A stretch of 64,000 bases of DNA from Corynebacterium choanae (GTDB lineage Bacteria > Actinomycetota > Actinomycetes > Mycobacteriales > Mycobacteriaceae). Location of the stretch: contig NZ_CP033896.1 of assembly GCF_003813965.1 (NCBI RefSeq), forward strand, positions 1 to 64,000, read 5' to 3'. This document shows positions 57,165 through 64,000 of this stretch, one piece after another. The translations under genes were made by a program, and so were the position numbers. How positions within the stretch are numbered: the stretch's first letter is position 1; each line of letters begins with the position of its first letter. Below the pieces are notes generated by a model. It was not told where the DNA came from. It did no database searches and was given only the letters and a program-made list of their open reading frames with translations.

Positions 57165-58091
57165 CTAACGTCAGTATTGGTAGTTGATGCAACCTAACCA
57201 TTATCCACCTCACGGGGCACTGCTTCCACTAGGGGGAGGAATTTGCGTCGAATTGCCCACAAATATGTTCCTATAGTGACACCATCACAGGGAAACTATG
57301 AGGTATTTCTCACCCGGCTGAAAAGGTGACATGGCGGGGGAGAACTTCCTCCGTCATTGCGGACGCTGCTGGAAGGCGCTACGAACAGAGTCGATAAGAA
57401 AACTGCCAGCTCGTCGCTAGCGAAACCGGAGAATAGTCAATTGCAATCCGGGTTTAGGGCTACCGGGAGGCGATTAGGAATATACCCCTTAGCTATTTTT
57501 AGCAGGTCTGCTGATTGTGTCTGTTCGGGCATGGATAAGCGGACGAAGAAAAATCCCCCACGGTGACTTTTCCGCCCATGTGGGGGTAATTGCGATCGGG
57601 GGTAACCATTGCGGCTGTGCAGACCTCATTATCCGAACCTGCCGGGGTGTGTCTGGTCGCTGTGGCTGACCAGATACACCGTCGCCAGCGCTGGACGCTC
57701 CCAGATTGTTTGGACGCGGGAAGAAGCACACCTACTTGCCCCACCCGCCGATTGGAATTGACTCGCCAAACAATGCGCTGAACTGCAGATACCAGCGTTT
57801 GCATTCGCAGGAACGGCAGCACCTGGCCGCAGAAGGCAGGCCGGTGATCTCCCAGCTGTATCAGTCAGGCTGATTCGTGATGCTGTTCAGTCACTGCAAA
57901 ACACCGGTAACGGTTGGGTAGTTGTTGCAGGTTGCTGTAGTCTTTTCGGGCAGAACTGACCAGTGCGTATCGGGCGGAATCCCTGCCACTCAACGGATGC
58001 GCACATTCTGCGTACTATCAATAGGTAGCACCAGCAAGGTGTCGGCATTATCTCCTGCAAGCTTGTCCATTAGAGGGGCTGTTGTTTCACA
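57165..58091. promoter_or_regulatory. Long gap between marR and ponA
   Basis: Nearly 930 nt with no convincing gene. A stem (CCCCCAC at 57555-57561 with GTGGGGG at 57580-57586) is the only obvious structure. The region must hold the divergent promoters of the MarR gene and ponA; the ponA Shine-Dalgarno is GAGGGG just before its GTG. Confidence 0.35.
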
Positions 58092-60302
58092 GTGACTAGT
58101 TCAACGCCAGAAGAAAAAAGCCCACGGCGGCGGCGCGCCCGGAATCGCCACCGGCAGCATTCCAAGTGGCGGGTCGCGTTAGGCACCTTTGCAGCAGTGA
58201 TGGCACTGGTGTTGGCACTGCCAATCATTCTGTTCACAGCAGCTTATATCGTCACCGATGTGCCTGAGCCGGAACAGCTCGTCACCAAACAGGTGTCGAC
58301 AATCTATGCGGCTGACGATAGAACCGAATTGGCACGCATCGTCCCGCCGGAGGGCAACCGTGAAACGGTGAGCCTCGACAAGATACCCCACTCCCTTCAA
58401 GTGGCGGTGATGTCCGCCGAGGATCGCGAGTTTTACTCCAACCCAGGGTTTTCCATCTCCGGGTTTACCCGGGCCGTGCTGGGGAAGCTCACCGGTAATG
58501 ATGCTGCCGGTGGTGGATCGACGATCACCCAGCAATATGTGAAGATTGCGGTTGTCGGCAACGAACACAGCATCCGCCGGAAGCTGCGGGAACTCGTGGT
58601 TTCCACGAAGATGACCCGCGAATGGACCAAAGACGAGATCCTGCAGGCATATCTCAACACCATCTACTTTGGCCGCAACTCTTATGGTGTGGCCGCGGCG
58701 GCGCAAGCCTTCTTCAACAAGCCACTCGGTGAGCTCACCCCCGCCGAATCGGCGGTACTTGCAGCGAGTATTCAGCGCCCCTCCCAGCTGGATCCGTGGG
58801 TAAACCGGGAAGAAGCCGAAGACCGCTGGAACTATGTGGTTGACGGCATGGTGAAAATGGGAGAGATCACCCAGGCGGAACGCGACGCCATGGTGTATCC
58901 AGAAGTCACCGACCCGGCGTTAAATGCTCCATATGTTGAAGCTGAAGGCACCAACGGGTTGATTAAAAACCAGGTGGTGAAAGAGCTTGCGCGCCTTGGT
59001 ATCGACGAATCCGAAGTGGAGACAAAGGGGCTACGCATCGTCACCACGATCGATCCAAAGGTGCAAAACTCGGTGCTTGCAGCCATCGAAAACAACAAGC
59101 CAACCTGGGATGATCAGATTCGGCAAGCAGTGGTCAGTATTGATCCTCGCACCGGTGCAGTCAAGGGCTACTACGGCGGCCAGGATGCGGAAGGCTGGGA
59201 CTTTGCTGACGGTCCACGCCCGACCGGTTCGACGTTTAAAATCTTTGGTCTGGCAGCCGGTTTGCAGCAGGGTATTCCGCTGACCCAATACTTCTCTTCC
59301 GCACCGGTGACCACCGGGTCGATTACGATCACGAACTCTGATGGTGAATCTTGCGGTGTGTGCTCAATTGCGCAGGCGCTGAAAATGTCGCTCAACACCT
59401 CGTTTGTGCGGTTAGGGAAGTCCCTCGAAAACGGTCCGAAAGATGTCGCCGACATGGCGCATGCCCTCGGCGTGGCACGGTCGCTGCCGTCGATCCCGCA
59501 AACCCTAACCGAACCGGGCAAGAACGAGCCGTATGAGGGCATTATTCTTGGCCAGTACGATTCGCGTCCTTTCGATATGGCGATTGCTCTTGGCACCCTG
59601 GCGAATGCCGGGGTGTGGCATCAGCCGCATTTTGTGCAACGGATTACTGATGCTGACGGCAATGTCGTCTATGAGCACACCCCATCCCCGGGGCAGCGGC
59701 GAGTCTCGGCGAATGTCGCCAATTCGGTGATGTACGCTATGGCGCCGATCGCCGCCTGGTCGAACGGAAACGTGCTGGCCGGTGGACGACCCTCTGCGGC
59801 GAAAACCGGAACGGTGCAGCTTGGTGACACCGGAGCGAACAAAGACGCCTGGATGATTGGTGCCACCCCGCAGTTGGCCACAGCCGTATGGGTAGGAACC
59901 GAATTAAATACCCCACTGACCAACAGTTGGGGTGGGTTGATGTACGGCGCAGGCATGCCCGCCACGATTTGGAAACAGACCATGGACGGCGCACTGGAAG
60001 GCGAACCGATCGAAACCTTCCCAGAGATTCAACCGTTGGGATACTCCAGTCCGAAACCGGCCTATAGTGACGGCACCGGCAACTGGGGATATAACTACAA
60101 CAATGGCTACGGCGGCACCGCTTCGACCGCACAAGCAACCCCAACCGAAGAACCGGTAGCCCCAGCTGACCCGGTTCCTGCACCTGCTCCAGCAGTTCCT
60201 GCCGTACCCGAAGCGCCACAAGAAATTGAGATCCTGCCCGGGGTCAACATTCCAAATCCGCTTGCACCACCGCCACCACCGGCGGAAGTACCGGCAGAAT
60301 AG
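58092..60302 (+). CDS. ponA: Bifunctional class A penicillin-binding protein
   Basis: This enzyme polymerises and cross-links peptidoglycan. A cytoplasmic basic N-terminus (RRRRARNRHRQHSKWR) and a membrane helix (about 31-55) precede the transglycosylase domain (GT51; EDREFYSNPGFSISG at about 107, GGGSTITQQYVKIAVV) and the transpeptidase domain (Ser380 in STFK; SLNTSF; KTGTVQ). The C-terminal 50 residues are Pro/Ala-rich (PAPAPAVPAVPE). The GTG start is preceded by GAGGGG. It is the standard actinobacterial class A PBP in the block upstream of rpsF. Confidence 0.96.
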   Translation: MTSSTPEEKSPRRRRARNRHRQHSKWRVALGTFAAVMALVLALPIILFTAAYIVTDVPEPEQLVTKQVSTIYAADDRTELARIVPPEGNRETVSLDKIPHSLQVAVMSAEDREFYSNPGFSISGFTRAVLGKLTGNDAAGGGSTITQQYVKIAVVGNEHSIRRKLRELVVSTKMTREWTKDEILQAYLNTIYFGRNSYGVAAAAQAFFNKPLGELTPAESAVLAASIQRPSQLDPWVNREEAEDRWNYVVDGMVKMGEITQAERDAMVYPEVTDPALNAPYVEAEGTNGLIKNQVVKELARLGIDESEVETKGLRIVTTIDPKVQNSVLAAIENNKPTWDDQIRQAVVSIDPRTGAVKGYYGGQDAEGWDFADGPRPTGSTFKIFGLAAGLQQGIPLTQYFSSAPVTTGSITITNSDGESCGVCSIAQALKMSLNTSFVRLGKSLENGPKDVADMAHALGVARSLPSIPQTLTEPGKNEPYEGIILGQYDSRPFDMAIALGTLANAGVWHQPHFVQRITDADGNVVYEHTPSPGQRRVSANVANSVMYAMAPIAAWSNGNVLAGGRPSAAKTGTVQLGDTGANKDAWMIGATPQLATAVWVGTELNTPLTNSWGGLMYGAGMPATIWKQTMDGALEGEPIETFPEIQPLGYSSPKPAYSDGTGNWGYNYNNGYGGTASTAQATPTEEPVAPADPVPAPAPAVPAVPEAPQEIEILPGVNIPNPLAPPPPPAEVPAE

Positions 60303-60388
60303 TTGCAGTCCTCATTGTTGCGGATCGCCGACTAGCGCGGTGAACACTACCTAGCTGCGAAGGGGAAAGCAGCAGCCAATTTTTACCA

Positions 60389-60430
60389 ACCGCATCAACA
60401 CCTGTGCCGCGGTACAGATGTTGATGCGGT
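60389..60430 (+). terminator. Terminator hairpin after ponA
   Basis: ACCGCATCAACA pairs with TGTTGATGCGGT, extended inside by CTGT/ACAG with one mismatch. It begins 87 nt after the ponA stop; no strong U-tract follows. Confidence 0.65.
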
Positions 60431-60700
60431 TACTGCATGTGGGGGCAGGTGTGAAGAATGCACAAAGCAAGTCCTACTTCCAGCCACGGCACCGGCGAGA
60501 GCAATTCGCCGACTTGCCACCAGCTGCGGTTGAGCGAACTACACTGAAGTGTTCACGCCTGCGCAAACCGCGGCATCGCAGCAGCAGGCAGTACCCCGGT
60601 GGGGCGCTTGCCGCGGCACCGCAGACAACCGTGGATTCGCCCTGTCACGACACTGACAGTGCTACTTGCCGCCCCATTACCCAACCGCTGGAGGATTTAG

Positions 60701-60901
60701 ATGGTTAACCTCACCACCCTGCTTGGCATCGTCAGCATCGGGATTGGATTCTTCCTGTTTATGGGTTCGTTTCTGTGCTACTACTACGAAAAACCCCGGC
60801 AGGTCACCTGGACACTTTTCGGTGTGGCAATCGTATTTCTCACCGTCATTCCAGTCACGTTGGCCGTGTTCTTCGCCTCGGTGCCGTCGACCTACCAATA
60901 G
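60701..60901 (+). CDS. Small membrane protein between ponA and rpsF
   Basis: A 66-residue protein with two hydrophobic segments (about 6-27, LLGIVSIGIGFFLFMGSFLCYYY; about 38-59, FGVAIVFLTVIPVTLAVFF). GGAGG before its ATG is a strong start signal. I do not recognise the family; similar small membrane proteins are placed near ponA in corynebacteria as far as I recall. The coding signal is the start site and the hydrophobic pattern. Confidence 0.7.
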   Translation: MVNLTTLLGIVSIGIGFFLFMGSFLCYYYEKPRQVTWTLFGVAIVFLTVIPVTLAVFFASVPSTYQ

Positions 60902-61350
60902 GCGAGTACACCAACACTAAAACAAGGACGATAGCCATAGTTGGCATGCTGGCTGGGGCCAATGCCAACCAAAGACGCAGCCCCAATAAGGACGGCCAAC
61001 TTCTGGGTTGACCTTGCTTTCCTGTCGAAATACCACTGGTGGGAACCATTCTCGGGGTGGGCAGAGTCAAAGCTGCTACATCAGGCATTGTTGCCCACAC
61101 CTGTTCCCATTGCGGAGCGGCAACAACAGGCCCACACCTCGTATCTGAAACGGACAGGCTATACAGATTGCCTGCTGCGGGGGACAGATTTCGGGGATGG
61201 GTGCATTGACGTGGGAAAAGAATTCCCATTTCACCACTTGTGGTGTACATTGGTGGGGTTGCTTGACGCAACGACCCTCCTGCCGCGCTTACCGAAGACC
61301 GAGCGCGGCCGATTTTTCCAATTACTAGACCACAGGAGGTGATGAGGTCC
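60902..61350 (+). promoter_or_regulatory. Leader upstream of rpsF
   Basis: No convincing gene in 449 nt. It should hold the promoter of the rpsF operon; AGGAGG (61334-61339) is the rpsF ribosome-binding site. No S6-type leader structure could be confirmed. Confidence 0.3.
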
Positions 61351-61638
61351 GTGCGTCATTACGAACTCATGATCATTCTCGACCCCAACCAGGACGAGCG
61401 CACTGTAGCCCCGTCCCTGGACAAGTTCCTCGACGTCGTCCGCAAAGAAGGCGGCAAAGTCGACAAGGTTGACATCTGGGGCAAGCGCAAGCTGGCCTAC
61501 CCGATCAACAAGAAAGATGACGGCATCTACGCTGTTCTCGATCTGACCTGCGAACCGGCAACGGTCCAGGAGCTTGATCGTCTGCTCAACCTCAACGACG
61601 GCGTGCTGCGCACGAAGGTTCTCCGCCGCGAGGCCTAA
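61351..61638 (+). CDS. rpsF: 30S ribosomal protein S6
   Basis: S6 binds S18 on the 30S platform. The 95-residue protein starts [19 protein letters not shown], matching the family (YELMIILDP). The frame is open to 61339, but AGGAGG with 11 nt spacing makes the GTG at 61351 the start. It is upstream of ssb and rplI; rpsR, which often sits between them, is not here. Confidence 0.96.
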   Translation: MRHYELMIILDPNQDERTVAPSLDKFLDVVRKEGGKVDKVDIWGKRKLAYPINKKDDGIYAVLDLTCEPATVQELDRLLNLNDGVLRTKVLRREA

Positions 61639-61792
61639 GTCGTTCTCGTCGTTCGGGTTGGCGAGCATCTCTGCCCGTCATCCCAACCCGCTAACTCCCA
61701 ACAGACAGCAGTAATCGTTCCGATTACACACTGCTCTTGCCAGAGTTTCCGGTTTCTTGACTTCAACAGTTGCACACAGGAAGGCACCACAA

Positions 61793-62377
61793 ATGGCTGG
61801 AGAAACTCCTATCACCGTGGTTGGCAATCTTGTCGCTGATCCAGAACTTCGCTACACCCCAAGTGGGGCTGCAGTGGCGAATTTTCGGATTGCCTCGGCA
61901 TCACGTCGCTATGACTCCCAGACGAATACTTGGGTGGACGCGGACACGCTGTACTTGACGTGCAATGTGTGGCGCCAGGCCGCAGAAAATGTCGCGGAAA
62001 CCTTGCATAAAGGTGTTCGCGTGATTGTCAGCGGTCGGTTAAAGCAGCGGAGCTACGAAACCCGCGAGGGTGACCGTCGCACAATCTACGAAGTGGAAGT
62101 CGACGAGGTCGGACCATCATTGCGCTATGCGAGTGCGGTCATTAACCGCAATCCGAGCCAAGGTGGCGGCGGTAATCAGGGTTATAACGGCGGCGGCCAA
62201 TCCGGTGGATACAACGGTGGCAACCAGCAAAACAATTACGGCGGCGGCTATAACGGCGGAAATAAGCAACCTTCTCAAGGTGGCGGAAACCGTAACGATA
62301 TGCCGGAAGCTGATCCTTGGGCTAATGCGCAAGAAGCTGGTGGCTACAACAACACCATGGATGAGCCTCCGTTCTAA
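61793..62377 (+). CDS. ssb: Single-stranded DNA-binding protein
   Basis: SSB protects single-stranded DNA. The OB-fold (about 5-110) has [19 protein letters not shown] and [12 protein letters not shown]. The C-terminal half is a Gly/Asn/Gln-rich disordered tail ([13 protein letters not shown]) that ends in the conserved acidic tip DEPPF, which binds partner proteins. ATG 61793 follows AGGAAGG; the frame is open to 61757. The gene follows rpsF after 154 nt. Confidence 0.97.
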   Translation: MAGETPITVVGNLVADPELRYTPSGAAVANFRIASASRRYDSQTNTWVDADTLYLTCNVWRQAAENVAETLHKGVRVIVSGRLKQRSYETREGDRRTIYEVEVDEVGPSLRYASAVINRNPSQGGGGNQGYNGGGQSGGYNGGNQQNNYGGGYNGGNKQPSQGGGNRNDMPEADPWANAQEAGGYNNTMDEPPF

Positions 62378-62799
62378 CACATCCGTAACCCAAACGACGA
62401 AAATCGAACATCAATGTGTGAGGGCAGCTGATAGCAGCTCTCCTTCTTGAAACGGTAAACCGTGTCCGCTGTGCGAACAGCGCTCAACTGATGCAAAGCG
62501 AAGGTGTCTGAGACGCTTCCAACTGATCGGTTGAACCCCAAGTCGTTGTTCGTACAAACTCGGTGGCCGGTACAGCCGAAGCAACACTTTTCCCAGCGTG
62601 GACAGTGGAATGTGGTCGCTGACTGGGATGTTCAACATCCTAAAAGCAGCGTTTTCACACTTCCTGATTCACCTGTAGTGGAGAAGACGGCTGTGCTGTG
62701 GGATCAACTACCGGGTGCGTGTACTTGCGCATTGCGTGAGCGGCGGCACGATTTTTCTTAACACATCACACACAGGAACTTAAACGAAAGGCAGGGATC
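62378..62799 (+). promoter_or_regulatory. Gap between ssb and rplI
   Basis: A 422-nt gap with one weak open frame (62504-62761) that has no ribosome-binding site and no protein-like composition. The rplI Shine-Dalgarno (AAGGCAGGG) is at its end. I see no rpsR. Confidence 0.3.
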
Positions 62800-63261
62800 A
62801 TGAAGCTGATCCTCACCGCTGCCGTGGATAACCTCGGTGTCGAAGGCGACATCGTTGAGGTTAAGCCCGGTTACGGACGTAACTACCTGCTTCCGCGGGG
62901 CCTGGCTGTTGTAGCCACCAAGGGCTCCCAGAAGCACGCTGAAGAACTCATTCGGGCACGCCAGTCCAAGCTGGTTCGTGACCGTGACCACGCTCGTGAA
63001 CTGAAAGAGCAGCTCGATGCGCTTGAGGGTGTTTCCATCACCGTCAAGACCTCTGAAAAGGGCAAGCTGTTCGGTTCTGTCATGGCTTCCGATGTTGCCA
63101 AGGCTATCGCCGAGGCTAACGGTCCGACCGTCGACTCCTCCATGATCAAGCTGGACAAGGGTCATGTGAAGACCACCGGTTCGTTCTCCGCACCGGTTGT
63201 CCTCGCCTCCGACATTGAAGCTGTCGTGAACTTCGAGGTTGTTGCTAGCAACGCAAAGTAA
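62800..63261 (+). CDS. rplI: 50S ribosomal protein L9
   Basis: L9 binds 23S rRNA and bridges toward the L1 stalk. The N-terminal rRNA-binding domain is MKLILTAAVDNLGVEGDIVEVKPGYGRNYLLPRGLA (signature GDIVEVKPGYGRNYL); a long helix and the C-terminal domain follow. 153 residues, normal length. Confidence 0.97.
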   Translation: MKLILTAAVDNLGVEGDIVEVKPGYGRNYLLPRGLAVVATKGSQKHAEELIRARQSKLVRDRDHARELKEQLDALEGVSITVKTSEKGKLFGSVMASDVAKAIAEANGPTVDSSMIKLDKGHVKTTGSFSAPVVLASDIEAVVNFEVVASNAK

Positions 63262-64000
63262 TGCTTTGTGAAGCACCCGAAAAGCAGCTATCACGTTGAT
63301 GCTGCAGCTCGGGTAACAACAGTCGGGATGCTAGTTCCAGGTGACGCTGGATCTGGTGGCCACACAACGCGCAATACTCGATGTTGTGCCAGGTATCGCA
63401 CCGCAACAAATACCGTGTTGGTTTGACACCCAGCATGGCTGGTAAGCGGTGTGTACGCTGCAGGTGACGCTGTAGTTTGCGGCACAACTATCCAGATACT
63501 TGCATTGTTGTGGGTCTGCACCGTCCCGCCACGATATGCCACCGCGGAGGATGCCTGAATTGGCTATTCTTCGCAGATAAAGAAAATTTTCGCTTCGACA
63601 ACAGCAAAAGATTCTTTAGAAACAATCTGCACACCGGCATTGCGCCAATGTTTCCTAGGGTGACTCCTAGGTAATGTTGCCGCAATGCCGGTTTTGTTTA
63701 TGCCAGTGACCGTGCAGCAACGAAGCTGGCGCGACTAGACCCGGATTTTGGATCATGATCGACTTGATCTGGTGGTGTGAAGAAATCTTCTGCCGGGGGT
63801 TGGGGGATATGTCTAACCCGTGTTGGCCACCCCGGCTTTGCGTGCTGCTTTGCTGTATCCGCACTTGTCGGTCTGACGGTGACATTCCTGGCACCGGGTT
63901 GCGAAATGGCCAAAATGTGAACCAGGAAACGGTCACCGCAACGGGGGTAGTGGAAGGGTCTGGTTCAGTGAATAATACGCCATATTGGTGTCCCAGCGAT
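63262..64000. other. Non-coding 3' end with nested terminator hairpin
   Basis: No convincing gene. A long hairpin at 63633-63692 has an outer stem (ACCGGCATTGCG with CGCAATGCCGGT) and an inner CCTAGG...CCTAGG stem; TTTTGTTT follows on the plus strand, so it is a good terminator, probably for a transcript from rplI. The next gene (in relatives often dnaB) must begin beyond the window. Confidence 0.6.

Noticed and set aside
62504..62761. Small open frame between ssb and rplI as rpsR
   Set aside because: Its translation shows no S18 motifs.

Overview
The window reads as the replication-origin end of a Corynebacterium chromosome (or a close mycolic-acid-containing relative). It opens at the dnaA start codon and carries the actinobacterial order dnaA-oriC-dnaN-recF-dciA-gyrB-gyrA, the fhaA-fhaB-pstP-rodA-pbpA-pknA-pknB-crgA growth and signalling operon, a corynomycolyltransferase, genes for a C50 carotenoid pathway, and rpsF-ssb-rplI. 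No phage, insertion sequence or CRISPR array was seen. Nearly all genes share one moderately GC-rich codon style.

Layout. 1-14.1 kb: replication core and DNA gyrase, with a small ribbon-helix-helix/Doc-like pair and a DUF6918-type gene between gyrB and gyrA. 14.5-15.3 kb: DUF3566 membrane protein, tRNA-Ile(GAU) and tRNA-Ala(UGC). 15.6-22 kb: a degenerate GT-A-like protein, AMP nucleosidase, a succinate-semialdehyde dehydrogenase-like enzyme and a secreted mycolyltransferase. 22-26 kb: a polar amino-acid ABC importer and a cation-efflux-like protein. 26.2-30.8 kb: crtI-crtYe-crtYf-crtEb plus a GT2 glycosyltransferase, all on the minus strand. 31.2 kb: tRNA-Leu(CAG). 31.7-43 kb: Ser/Thr kinase and cell-wall elongation operon, with rodA split by an apparent one-base deletion. 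43.2-47.2 kb: a divergent pair, a phosphopantetheinyl-transferase-like protein and a 947-residue adenylation-carrier-acyltransferase fusion. 47.3-51.2 kb: Fe3+-type ABC importer with a candidate DtxR box. 51.2-52 kb: a non-coding block rich in DnaA-box-like sequences. 52-57.2 kb: rhomboid protease, cyclophilin, a repeat-rich membrane protein, a membrane protein and a MarR regulator. 58-60.9 kb: class A PBP and a small membrane protein. 61.3-63.3 kb: rpsF, ssb, rplI.

The points most worth following up are: (1) the adenylation-carrier-AT3 fusion with its divergent PPTase-like neighbour, which looks like a one-protein analogue of Dlt-type envelope acylation; (2) the DnaA-box cluster near 51.4-51.7 kb, far from oriC; (3) the frameshift in rodA; (4) the crt cluster that lacks crtB and crtE here but carries a glycosyltransferase. 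Start codons were moved from the longest open frame wherever a Shine-Dalgarno sequence or family alignment favoured an internal start; each case is stated.
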